A stretch of DNA of 64,000 nucleotides from Neobacillus endophyticus (GTDB taxonomy: Bacteria; Bacillota; Bacilli; Bacillales; Cytobacillaceae). Position 1 is the first letter of the stretch; every line of letters starts with the position of its first letter. The stretch lies in contig NZ_JABRWH010000001.1 in NCBI RefSeq assembly GCF_013248975.1, forward strand, positions 3,678,001-3,742,000, in the 5' to 3' direction. Position numbers and translations under genes: made by a program. Positions 44,012-52,121 of the stretch are shown in pieces. The notes beneath the pieces are model-generated. The model did not search any database and was not told where the DNA came from. It was given only the letters and a program-made list of their open reading frames with translations.

Positions 44012-45634
44012 GTGTCGATTTTAGCCAAACTGATAAAAATGAGAAAAAGTAAAAAGCAGAATGAGAATGATAATGTTCGTCAAAACCTTGATCCATCAAA
44101 GCCAGAGGGTTTAGCGATCTCCAAACAATATCAAGAAAATCTTGATCGTATAAAATCGGAAACGGGCAACAGCATTGATATTGTTATTCGGCAAATGAAA
44201 ATAGGCCAATATGACGGCGCACTTGTATTTGTCGACGGTTTGGTGGATGGAAAAGGCATTAACGATTATATTTTAGAATCTTTTATGGAACCGAAAGCAC
44301 TGATGGATGATATCGACCTTTTTCAATTTGTTATGGATAAAATAGTAGCAGTTGGATCAGTCCATACCATTACTAATTGGAACCAAGTCTATGAGTTCTT
44401 GTTATCCGGATGTTCGGTTATATTTTTGGATGGATCTCAAAAAGCCATTGTAGGGGAAACAAGAGGGGGAGAAGTCCGTCCTGTTCTTGAGCCTTCATCG
44501 CAATTATCTATCCGCGGTCCAAAGGACTCTTTCAATGAGACGATTAGAACCAATACGGCTCTGATCCGCAGGAGAATCAAAAGTCCGAATCTATGGGTCG
44601 AATCAATGAAAATAGGTACGGTAACACAAACAGATGTAGCCATTATGTATGTAAAAGGAATTGCTAATGACAAAATCATTGATGAAGTAAGACAAAGATT
44701 ACAGAGAATTAATATTGATTCCATTATAGATTCAGGCTATATTGAACAATTAATTGAGGATCAAACATTTACTTTTTTTCCAACTACCTATCATACGGAA
44801 AGGCCGGATGTTGTGTCAGCCCAGCTAGTAGAAGGCAGAATTGCGGTCATCGTGGATGGGAGTCCATTTGTCCTTACTGTTCCAGCCTTATTTGTGCAAT
44901 TTTTTCAAGCACCTGATGATTATTATTACCGATTTGATTTATCGACCAGTATTCGCATTTTAAGGATCCTTGCTTTTTTAATTGCACTAATAGGTCCATC
45001 TCTATATATCGCAGCTACGACCTTTCATCAAGAAATGATTCCGACTACATTGGCCATTGCGATTGCTGCCCAACGGGAAAATGTTCCGTTTCCTGCTTTT
45101 GTTGAAGCATTAATTATGGAGGTAACCTTTGAAATTTTGCGTGAAGCAGGTTTGCGCCTTCCAAGGGCAGTTGGACAGGCGGTTTCAATTGTTGGGGCAC
45201 TTGTTATAGGTCAGGCAGCCGTTCAAGCCAATATTATTTCTCCAATTATGGTTATTGTAGTATCCATTACTGCCATCGCAAATTTTTCTACACCCGTTTT
45301 TGCGATGGCAATTTCTGCACGATTACTCCGTTTTGTTTTAATGGCAATGGCAACATTTATTGGTTTTTATGGAATTATGATTGGCATCATGTTCATGGTC
45401 ATCCATTTATGTTCATTAAGGTCATTTGGAGTCCCTTATATGGCACCATTAGCTCCTTTTAATCCTGAAAACCAACAGGATGTGTTTATACGCTTTCCAC
45501 TATGGGCATTTAAAGATCGTCCCAAATTTATTAGTAAGGGGAATACAGTCAGAACAGGCAGCAACCAAAAACCTTCACCGCCGGAACAATCTAACGACCA
45601 GCATGATCAAAATTCAGAAGGGAATCCAACATGA
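44012..45634 (+). CDS. Spore germinant receptor subunit A (GerA family)
   Basis: A 540-residue GerA-family protein located in the spore inner membrane. Its large N-terminal hydrophilic domain (to about residue 290) contains the GYIEQLIEDQTFTFFPT and SAQLVEGRIAVIVDGSPFVLTVP segments. It is followed by four to six helices with the conserved PTTLAIAIAAQRENVPFPAFVEALIMEVTFEILREAG stretch. It starts at GTG behind AGTGAGG. The A-C-B gene order matches the gerK and yfk operons of B. subtilis, not gerA. Confidence 0.94.
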   Translation: MSILAKLIKMRKSKKQNENDNVRQNLDPSKPEGLAISKQYQENLDRIKSETGNSIDIVIRQMKIGQYDGALVFVDGLVDGKGINDYILESFMEPKALMDDIDLFQFVMDKIVAVGSVHTITNWNQVYEFLLSGCSVIFLDGSQKAIVGETRGGEVRPVLEPSSQLSIRGPKDSFNETIRTNTALIRRRIKSPNLWVESMKIGTVTQTDVAIMYVKGIANDKIIDEVRQRLQRINIDSIIDSGYIEQLIEDQTFTFFPTTYHTERPDVVSAQLVEGRIAVIVDGSPFVLTVPALFVQFFQAPDDYYYRFDLSTSIRILRILAFLIALIGPSLYIAATTFHQEMIPTTLAIAIAAQRENVPFPAFVEALIMEVTFEILREAGLRLPRAVGQAVSIVGALVIGQAAVQANIISPIMVIVVSITAIANFSTPVFAMAISARLLRFVLMAMATFIGFYGIMIGIMFMVIHLCSLRSFGVPYMAPLAPFNPENQQDVFIRFPLWAFKDRPKFISKGNTVRTGSNQKPSPPEQSNDQHDQNSEGNPT

Positions 45635-46842
45635 AAAAGTGGACCTTGGATCTGTTAGTGCTTGTATTTTCTAGTGTTTTGCTTGTAGGCTGCTGGAATC
45701 AGCGGGAGTTGACTGAATTGGCTTTTGTTATGGCAATGGGTGTTGATAAAGGGAAAGGTAAAGAAAAATATGATGTATCATTTCAAGTAGTTGTGCCTGC
45801 GAATGTTTCATCCGGGCAAGAGGGTGGAGGCGGTCAAGGACCGCCAGTTGTCGTTTATAAGAGTTCAGGAAACAATTTAACGGAAGCAGCAAGAAAAGCA
45901 ACAAAACAAATACCACGTATATTGTATTACGCTCATACGACTATATTTGTCATAAGTGAAGAAGTGGCGAAGGAAGGTATTTTTGATTTATTGGATGCTT
46001 TGGACCGCGACCCGGAGTTTCGTACAACCACCTTTGCCATCATAGCGAAAGATGGGAAAGCGATTGATTTAATTTCATCTCTTACGAACCTGGATAAGCT
46101 CCCGGTTAATAAATTTTCCAAAACGCTTGAAGCTACGGAAGAAATGCTTGGTGAAAATATGAAAGTAAATATCGATGATGTTCTTTCAAACTCGATCAGT
46201 ACGGGCAAAGAAACCGTTATAAGCGGCTTTAAAATGTTAGGTGATGTCAAGAAAGGAAAATCACCTCAAAACATTGATACAACAAGGCCTCCATCCATGC
46301 TCGTAGCGGACGGACTGGCAGTCTTTAAAAGAGGGAAACTTGTGAGTTGGCTAAGCCGTGATAAGGTTCGCGGAGCCATATGGGTACTAGGTAAAATGCA
46401 GGGTACTGATATAAACATAGATATGAACGGGAAAGCAAATGCCATTAGTATTACACCTTATCTTTCTGACACGAATGTATCAGTGACGGTTAAAAAGGGA
46501 AAACCAGTGATCAATGTTTATATTAAGACAGTCTTTAAGCTTAGTGAGGTCAATACAGCCTTTGATATTACGAATCCATTAAACATGAAAATAATTGAAA
46601 AGAAGGTTCAGAGCCAAATAAAAAGAGACATTGATATGTCAATACGAACAGTTAAAAAATACAATTCAGATATATTCGGATTTGGAGAAAAAATCCATAA
46701 AGAGAATCCAAAGTTGTGGAAGAAATTAGAGAGCGATTGGGAAAATCAATTTTCCCAATTACAAGTAAACGTAAAGGTTGATGCATATTACCGTGAAGCC
46801 GGAAAACGAAATAATCCGTTTTGGATGGATATGAAAAAGTAA
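45631..46842 (+). CDS. Spore germinant receptor lipoprotein subunit C (Ger(x)C family)
   Basis: A 403-residue lipoprotein with signal and lipobox LLVGC (Cys 21), followed by the hallmark WNQRELTELAFVMAMGVDKG. The Ger(x)C C-terminal domain ends with NPKLWKKLESDWENQF. It is exposed on the outer face of the inner spore membrane and cooperates with subunits A and B. It overlaps subunit A by 4 bases (ATGA). Confidence 0.94.
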   Translation: MKKWTLDLLVLVFSSVLLVGCWNQRELTELAFVMAMGVDKGKGKEKYDVSFQVVVPANVSSGQEGGGGQGPPVVVYKSSGNNLTEAARKATKQIPRILYYAHTTIFVISEEVAKEGIFDLLDALDRDPEFRTTTFAIIAKDGKAIDLISSLTNLDKLPVNKFSKTLEATEEMLGENMKVNIDDVLSNSISTGKETVISGFKMLGDVKKGKSPQNIDTTRPPSMLVADGLAVFKRGKLVSWLSRDKVRGAIWVLGKMQGTDINIDMNGKANAISITPYLSDTNVSVTVKKGKPVINVYIKTVFKLSEVNTAFDITNPLNMKIIEKKVQSQIKRDIDMSIRTVKKYNSDIFGFGEKIHKENPKLWKKLESDWENQFSQLQVNVKVDAYYREAGKRNNPFWMDMKK

Positions 46843-46862
46843 TGTGAAAGGGGGGAAGGTGA

Positions 46863-47978
46863 ATGGAAAAAGCGAAAATAAGTGCAAAACAATTTTTTGC
46901 TCTAGTGGTGCTGTTTGAAATGGGCAGTGCTATCCTTGTAGGATTTCCATCACAACTAAAACAGGATGCCTGGATTGCTGTCATACTAGGAATGGTATCC
47001 GGGATTGCCTTATTTTTTATCTATTATCACTTATTTTTATATTATCCGGATCTTCCCCTAACAAGCTATGTCCAAAAAATTTTTGGGAAATGGATAGGCA
47101 GGATCCTTGCATTTTTCTATATTCTTTATTTTGCTTATATAGCCGCAAGAGTCCTGCGCGATTTTGGTGAATTGTTAACAACAACCATCTATACCAATAC
47201 CCCGATTTTTTTTCTAATGACATTACTAATGCTGTCAGTTGTTTATGCCATTCTTAAGGGATTTGAGGTGATAGCCAGAGTAGGTGAGCTTTACTTTGGA
47301 GTGGTTTATATCATGGCCATTGTTGGGTTTTTTTTGATTATCTTTTCCGGACTGCTTCACCTAGATAATTTAAAACCCATTCTCGAAAATGGATGGAAGC
47401 CTGTAATAAAGACTGTACTTAAAGATACGCTTACTTTTCCTTTCGGTGAGATGGTGGTGTTTACCATGTTGCTCCCGTATTTAAAGCAGCCCAAGAAAGC
47501 AAAAATCGTATGTATTTCTGGTATGATCTTAAGCGGTATAAATTTTACAATCGCAACTATCATTAATATCGCGACTCTTGGCGTTGCACTGTTTGCCCGT
47601 TCACCTTATCCCTTGCTTTCCACCATCAGCAAAATTGAACTTGCCAGTTTTATTGAGCGGCTTGATGTTTTATTTATGCTTTATTTAATGATCGCGGGTT
47701 TTATCAAAGTAGCCGTCTTCTTTTATGCTGCAGTCATAGGAACGACTGATCTTTTTCAGCTCAAAGATCATCGGAAAATTAGCTTTCCAATGGGGATTTT
47801 AATTTTATTAACGGCAATGATGATTGCTCCAAACTATTCAGAACATATTGAAGAAGGATTAAGAATTGTACCGATTTACTTACATTGGCCTTTTCAGATC
47901 ATCATACCTTTTTTGCTATTAGTTGTTGCAATCATCCGTCATAAATTTCAACAAAAAAAGGCGGCTGTTTCTTCATAA
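46863..47978 (+). CDS. Spore germinant receptor permease-like subunit B
   Basis: A 371-residue amino-acid-permease-like protein with ten hydrophobic segments (GerB/spore permease family). It opens with KISAKQFFALVVLFEMGSAILVG and contains FTMLLPYLKQPKKAK. This subunit is thought to bind the germinant. It follows subunit C by 20 bases behind a GGGGGGAAGGTGA site and completes the receptor operon. Confidence 0.94.
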   Translation: MEKAKISAKQFFALVVLFEMGSAILVGFPSQLKQDAWIAVILGMVSGIALFFIYYHLFLYYPDLPLTSYVQKIFGKWIGRILAFFYILYFAYIAARVLRDFGELLTTTIYTNTPIFFLMTLLMLSVVYAILKGFEVIARVGELYFGVVYIMAIVGFFLIIFSGLLHLDNLKPILENGWKPVIKTVLKDTLTFPFGEMVVFTMLLPYLKQPKKAKIVCISGMILSGINFTIATIINIATLGVALFARSPYPLLSTISKIELASFIERLDVLFMLYLMIAGFIKVAVFFYAAVIGTTDLFQLKDHRKISFPMGILILLTAMMIAPNYSEHIEEGLRIVPIYLHWPFQIIIPFLLLVVAIIRHKFQQKKAAVSS

Positions 47979-48009
47979 AAAAACTGCCAAGACCTGCAGG
48001 TATGGCAGT
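47977..48009 (-). terminator. Terminator for the minus-strand kinase gene
   Basis: ACTGCCA and TGGCAGT enclose an ACCTGCAGGT palindrome; on the minus strand the stem is followed by seven Ts. It overlaps the kinase stop codon. Confidence 0.75.
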
Positions 48010-49661
48010 TAGTGAATCGTATTGATCGTCGGCTCCTGTGATAAGGGGAACGAAACAGAAACCATTGTTCCATGATGTTTCTGACTTTCAAATTGAATCG
48101 TTCCTTTATGTGATTGAACAATTCGGTAGCTTACAGTCAGTCCCAAGCCAGTACCTTTCTCTTTTGAAGAATAAAAGGGTTCTCCCAATCTTTTTAGTCG
48201 TTCTTTCGATATTCCGATGCCATTATCCTTTATGGTGATTACTAGTGTGTCCTGATTCTTCTTGTTAAGATTGATTTTGATCATACCACCATTCACGGAA
48301 GCCTCAATCGCGTTTTTAATAAGGTTAATAAAAAGTTGTTTTAGCTGGTTCGGCTCGCACTCCAATAATATGTCCTCTTCCGGTAGTTTAGCATCAATTT
48401 GCACATTATAAAGGCTTGCTTCCGTATTTAATAACGACAAAACATCTGTTAACAGCTTTTGAATAACCGCGGTTGTCATTTTTAAATGCTGAGGTTTTGC
48501 TAATAATAACAATTCACCGACAATATGATTGATCCGATTTAATTCATCAAGCATTATTTGATAATAAAATTGATGCCGTTCATCCTCAACTTTTAGGAGC
48601 TGAACAAATCCTTTTAAAGATGTAAGGGGATTGCGAATTTCATGAGCAACACTTGCTGAAAGTTCCCCTACAACAGAGAGTTTTTCCGTTCGCCGCAATC
48701 GCTCCTCTGTTTTTCTAATATTGGTAACATCACGTCCATATCCAATAATTCCGGTGATTTGCCCGTTAATAACAATGGGTACCGTAGTACATTGTAAAAT
48801 GATAGTGTTTTCATTCGCATCAGGCACTTTGATTTCATACATAATCGGCTTGATTTCTTCTGTCACAGAGGAAATAAATTTTTGAATATGAGATTTATAT
48901 TTTTTCGGTAAAAGTTCTGAAACGTTTTTACCTATCATTTCTTCGCGTTTAAAACCAGTTATTAATTCAAAATGCGAATTTATGTTAGTGAAATTACCAT
49001 GTAAATCCATCATATAAACGATATCGGGACTATATTCAAATAGTGATTTGTATTGTTGCTGACTCTCAGCTAATTGTTGTGCCATTTTTTTATATTCGGT
49101 TATGTCTCGGCCGATTATAACCATTCCATGACGGGAGCCATCCGGATGAAATAGCGGGACTTTGATTGTATCAAACGTTTTGACAGAACCATCAGGAACC
49201 GGAAGGACTTCTTCAATCCGTGTGATCTTGCCATTTAACCATGCCTCTTCATCTGATACTTCACAATAACGAAGGGCATCTGCATAAAATGAGGTATACT
49301 CAGCAAGCTCAGAATCTTTTTTCCCTCGATAATCAACATTTTCCAGCTGGAACAATTTCAAACCAAATTCATTGGCTTCAATCCATCGTCCTTCTCCATC
49401 TTTAAAGTTCACAAAATCGACCATGGAATTAATTAAAGTAGAAAGGCGTTCCCGGTCTTCTTTTGAGGAATGCAATTCAACTGTTTTATTGATATAAAAG
49501 TTAAAAAATGCACCAGTTAGGACTATATAAAAAATTTCCTTCACTCTGGCTAATAGATCCCCATAAAATGGCGGAACAAATCGGCTTATAAAGTAATTAG
49601 AACCATAAATCCAAATCATACTGGCGATAAAGTAAATGAGGATTAACTTTTTCTTCTTCAT
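48009..49661 (-). CDS. PAS-domain histidine kinase, sporulation-kinase type
   Basis: A 550-residue kinase with two membrane helices near the N-terminus (about 5-25 and 40-60), two PAS domains (about 75-195 and 210-335), a HisKA domain with ASVAHEIRNPLTSLKGFVQLL, and an ATPase domain with NLIKNAIEAS, DNGIGI and GTGLGLTVS. The H-box variant is that of the KinA-KinE phosphorelay kinases, so it may phosphorylate Spo0F; no regulator is adjacent, which agrees. ATG 49661 is preferred to an upstream TTG that sits too close to GAAGGA. Confidence 0.88.
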   Translation of the reverse strand: MKKKKLILIYFIASMIWIYGSNYFISRFVPPFYGDLLARVKEIFYIVLTGAFFNFYINKTVELHSSKEDRERLSTLINSMVDFVNFKDGEGRWIEANEFGLKLFQLENVDYRGKKDSELAEYTSFYADALRYCEVSDEEAWLNGKITRIEEVLPVPDGSVKTFDTIKVPLFHPDGSRHGMVIIGRDITEYKKMAQQLAESQQQYKSLFEYSPDIVYMMDLHGNFTNINSHFELITGFKREEMIGKNVSELLPKKYKSHIQKFISSVTEEIKPIMYEIKVPDANENTIILQCTTVPIVINGQITGIIGYGRDVTNIRKTEERLRRTEKLSVVGELSASVAHEIRNPLTSLKGFVQLLKVEDERHQFYYQIMLDELNRINHIVGELLLLAKPQHLKMTTAVIQKLLTDVLSLLNTEASLYNVQIDAKLPEEDILLECEPNQLKQLFINLIKNAIEASVNGGMIKINLNKKNQDTLVITIKDNGIGISKERLKRLGEPFYSSKEKGTGLGLTVSYRIVQSHKGTIQFESQKHHGTMVSVSFPLSQEPTINTIH

Positions 49662-49762
49662 GAATAAATTCAATTCCTTCAGGAAACAAGTTCATAGATT
49701 ATAGTCAAATATAATTGTACAAGAATATGTAAAACTTTGGTACAACCCAAAAATGGAAATGA

Positions 49763-50266
49763 TTAATTGATCCTTTTTCCAAGTATAATTAAATCTCTTT
49801 CCAAGTCATCCAATTCAGCAATATTAGGAAGATGAGCCCATTTTTCAAATCCAAACCTTTCGAACAGCTTAAGGCTCGGTTCATTATGCCCAAAGATAAA
49901 TCCAAGCAAAGTCTTTATATTTAATTCTTGGCAGGCATCTATTGCTTTTTGCAACAAAAATTTGCCCAATTTTTTCCCGCGAAAATCAGAATGAATATAG
50001 ATACTCACTTCAGCTGTGGCATTATATGCTGGTCTGCCATAAAAGGATTGGAAGCTGATCCATCCGCAAATTTTGCCGTCGTATTCAGCAACCCACAGTG
50101 GTCTAAATGATGGGGAATGCTCGTGAAACCACTTGATACGGCTTTCGACACTGACTGGTTCCAAATCAGCGGTGACCATTCGTCCAGGGATGGTAGAATT
50201 ATAAATATCAACTATATCAGGTAAGTCATTTAAATTGGCATCTCTTAATATAATTTCGTTTAACAC
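49763..50266 (-). CDS. GNAT N-acetyltransferase, phosphinothricin-acetyltransferase-like
   Basis: A 167-residue acetyltransferase with the opening ILRDANLNDLPDIVDIYNSTI, the acetyl-CoA loop SDFRGKKLGKFLLQKAI and FGHNEPSLKLFERFGFEKWAHLP, all typical of the PAT/YwnH branch. It acetylates a small amino compound; the natural substrate is unknown. A GTG at 50266 lies 8 bases after GGAG, better placed than the GTG at 50275. Confidence 0.87.
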   Translation of the reverse strand: MLNEIILRDANLNDLPDIVDIYNSTIPGRMVTADLEPVSVESRIKWFHEHSPSFRPLWVAEYDGKICGWISFQSFYGRPAYNATAEVSIYIHSDFRGKKLGKFLLQKAIDACQELNIKTLLGFIFGHNEPSLKLFERFGFEKWAHLPNIAELDDLERDLIILGKRIN

Positions 50267-50383
50267 TATTTTCACTCCACTTCTTTACCATACTAAAATC
50301 ATGTTACCTTTATCTGAAAATAAGCGCAAATATTATTTTTAATCTGACAGTGTTTAGGTCTTGAGTGATTTTCTAAATTTATT

Positions 50384-50424
50384 GTATGGATCGGAAATCA
50401 GCAGTCAAGTTACCAGAGACTGTC
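50384..50424 (+). repeat. Dispersed repeat family 2, copy B
   Basis: TATGGATCGGAAATCAGCAG followed by TCAAGTTACCAG resembles the sequence at 26691-26720 and 58694-58725. It is diverged and lies between genes. Confidence 0.4.
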
Positions 50425-50426
50425 AT

Positions 50427-50466
50427 AAAAAAGCCTTTTCCCAACATTCATCGGGAAAAGGCTTTT
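50427..50466 (-). terminator. Terminator for the 50-aa minus-strand gene
   Basis: AAAAGCCTTTTCCC and GGGAAAAGGCTTTT form a perfect 14-bp stem around a 10-base loop. On the minus strand it is followed by a run of six Ts, 40 bases after the stop of the small gene. Confidence 0.88.
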
Positions 50467-50506
50467 GCGTGGGAATCCCACAGTTCGTTTCAGTGCCAAA
50501 AATAAT

Positions 50507-50659
50507 TCACCAGCGGTGAGCTTTGGCATTGCTCCTTAAGATGATTGTGTTTTGCGTCAGCCTAGTTTGGCCATTTACCTGCGACTTTTGCCGCTTAGGT
50601 CTCGTCCAAGTGTGGTGAAAAAGCTCAGAATGTGGATCCAAATAATCCTTATAGCTCAT
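50507..50659 (-). CDS. Unrecognised 50-residue protein
   Basis: An ATG with GAGGTGATTTG directly upstream opens a 50-codon frame on the minus strand that ends shortly before a strong terminator. The product begins MSYKDYLDPHSELFHHTW and continues with a basic Gln/Arg/Lys-rich segment ending in His-Arg-Trp. It has no membrane helix, signal peptide or Cys. I do not know the family; a small spore or regulatory protein is possible. An excellent ribosome binding site and a dedicated terminator support it as a real gene in an otherwise empty 700-base gap. Confidence 0.65.
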   Translation of the reverse strand: MSYKDYLDPHSELFHHTWTRPKRQKSQVNGQTRLTQNTIILRSNAKAHRW

Positions 50660-50841
50660 CAAATCACCTCATCATAGGATTCTTTGAAACGATGATATTC
50701 AGTTTGAATATCACTATTATCTTTTGTGTATTCAGGCGAAAATAGTCACAGAAATTTTAATTGAAAGGATTTGTAATGTACGTACCAGCAGTCGATTTGA
50801 TCAGTTATTTCAAATAGGAGGCTTGATTTAAAGAGTTTTTC

Positions 50842-50856
50842 ATGCAAACGCTTTAA
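50842..50856. promoter_or_regulatory. cre-like site upstream of DUF3147 pair
   Basis: ATGCAAACGCTTTAA matches WTGNAANCGNWNNCW at all but one fixed position. It is about 110 bases before the DUF3147 pair. Confidence 0.45.
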
Positions 50857-50920
50857 AAACCTTTATAAAAAGTTCACAGGCATGATGTGTAATATGGAGT
50901 AAAATAAGGTCATAAATAAT

Positions 50921-50938
50921 ATGTGAATCAATTCACAA
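50921..50938. promoter_or_regulatory. Rex/Fnr-type operator upstream of DUF3147 pair
   Basis: ATGTGAATCAATTCACAA differs at one outer position from the TTGTGAA-N4-TTCACAA pattern seen upstream of qoxA, and it keeps the full TGTGA-N6-TCACA core. It ends 27 bases before the start codon. Confidence 0.6.
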
Positions 50939-50965
50939 ATAAAAGAACAAAAGAAGGCGGACTTC

Positions 50966-51331
50966 ATGATACATCTATCAGTAATTGCATTGCTTATTCG
51001 ATTTCTATTGGGGGGGGTGGCAGTAGTTGCCTGTACCATTGTGGCAAAAAAATCCGGAGAAAAAGTAGGGGGGATTTTTGCTGCATTCCCAGCTGTTTAC
51101 CTTGCTGCACTCCTGACGATCGGTATTGATTTTCATGGCGGAAAATTGGTATCTCAGTCCATTATTCTTTCCAAAGGTGCTTTTTTTGGAATGGCCATAA
51201 ATATTTTTGTGGCCATACTAGCAGGCTGGCTTCTACCAAAGATTGGCTGGAAAAAAGGAATTATCAATGCAATGGTTTGCTGGTTTATTGTTTCAATTGT
51301 CGTAGTATATGTCACAACATATTTACATTAG
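50966..51331 (+). CDS. DUF3147-type small membrane protein 1
   Basis: A 121-residue protein with four hydrophobic segments, with RFLLGGVAVVACTIV and GGIFAAFPAVYLAALLTIG as its most conserved-looking parts. The next gene encodes a paralogue sharing the RFxLGG and GIFAAFPAV motifs, so the two probably form a heteromeric four-helix complex. The function of the family is unknown to me. It starts 27 bases after a Rex/Fnr-like palindrome, suggesting expression when oxygen or NAD+ is limiting. The AAGAAGGCGG site precedes the ATG. Confidence 0.75.
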   Translation: MIHLSVIALLIRFLLGGVAVVACTIVAKKSGEKVGGIFAAFPAVYLAALLTIGIDFHGGKLVSQSIILSKGAFFGMAINIFVAILAGWLLPKIGWKKGIINAMVCWFIVSIVVVYVTTYLH

Positions 51332-51345
51332 AAAGGTGAACTATA

Positions 51346-51738
51346 ATGAATAAACAGGACTTATTTATGCGTTTTGTTCTTGGTGGTACCGCTGTTTCAC
51401 TAAGTTATATTATCACTGTTTTTTCTCCTTGGAAGATTCTTGCAGGCATTTTTGCAGCCTTTCCAGCTGTTATGCTGACAGCCATTATTATGGTAGGTAT
51501 TGCTTCTGGTACAAAAAAGGCAACCAATATTGCTAAGGGATCTGTATATGGAATGATTGGCGGAATTGTTTGCGTCACAACGGTTTTATTATCTCTAAAA
51601 GAAACCGAGAATTGGATACTAAGTATTTCAACAGGGCTGGTTTTGTGGCTTTTAAGTTCTATTGCCATTTCAAATTTGAAGGATCGAGCTGGTAGAAAAG
51701 CCCTAGGGCACATTAAAAAAATAGGCAATTTTCAATGA
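51346..51738 (+). CDS. DUF3147-type small membrane protein 2
   Basis: A 130-residue paralogue of the preceding gene with four hydrophobic segments, sharing RFVLGGTAVSLSYII and AGIFAAFPAVMLTAIIMVG. It starts 14 bases after the first gene behind AAAGGTGAAC, so the pair is one operon. Tandem duplication followed by divergence is likely. A terminator follows at once. Confidence 0.75.
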   Translation: MNKQDLFMRFVLGGTAVSLSYIITVFSPWKILAGIFAAFPAVMLTAIIMVGIASGTKKATNIAKGSVYGMIGGIVCVTTVLLSLKETENWILSISTGLVLWLLSSIAISNLKDRAGRKALGHIKKIGNFQ

Positions 51739-51763
51739 ACCCTTTGGATCAAAGGGTTTTTTT
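51738..51763 (+). terminator. Rho-independent terminator
   Basis: AACCCTTTG pairs with CAAAGGGTT around a 3-base loop, with a T run; it abuts the stop codon of the second DUF3147 gene. Confidence 0.88.
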
Positions 51764-51925
51764 GCCGACAGGAAAGCGTTTATACATCAAGCATAAGTGC
51801 ACGAAGAAATGCTCCGTGAGCATCAGCCTCGCAGTCGAGAAGCTGTGCTTATCGACAAACTCCCACTCTGTCTACGCCCTAACGGAATCGCCAGTCGGCG
51901 AGTTTTCTTTAGAAGGCAATGGAAA
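51764..51925. other. Structured, GC-richer intergenic segment
   Basis: Within about 160 bases there are three small perfect hairpins: ATGCTC-CGT-GAGCAT, CTCG-CAGT-CGAG and CGCC-AGTC-GGCG. The segment is more GC-rich than its surroundings. A 67-codon frame crosses it but looks artificial. It may be a dispersed repeat or a small RNA; nothing decides. Confidence 0.4.
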
Positions 51926-52051
51926 AGAACATGGTTGAAATATTTACAGTGTTTATCGAGAAAAAGTCAACTGACAAGTTGATCAGCTGCTTAGAAAAAT
52001 TTCCTAATTTATATCTTGTATTTTCTGAAAGTTCGGAATAGAATTAAAGTG

Positions 52052-52073
52052 ACATACCTACCGGTTGGTATGT
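52052..52073. promoter_or_regulatory. 22-bp palindromic operator A (TetR type)
   Basis: ACATACCTACC joined to GGTTGGTATGT is a near-perfect palindrome (20 of 22 positions symmetric). A closely similar 22-mer precedes the acyl-CoA dehydrogenase operon at 58853. Both sit just before acyl-CoA dehydrogenase genes, pointing to one acyl-CoA-responsive TetR-family repressor. Confidence 0.7.
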
Positions 52074-52121
52074 AGAGTGAAATAGGCTGAAAATTTCTAG
52101 ATTCTCTAAGGAGTGAATAGT

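Noticed and set aside
43866..44099. N-terminal extension of the small minus-strand membrane protein
   Set aside because: The extension has an unlikely composition, overlaps the start of the divergent germinant-receptor gene, and a GGGGG site marks ATG 43865 as the start.
51735..51938. 67-codon plus-strand frame after the DUF3147 pair
   Set aside because: It begins inside a terminator, crosses three hairpins, and has no ribosome binding site or recognisable protein pattern.
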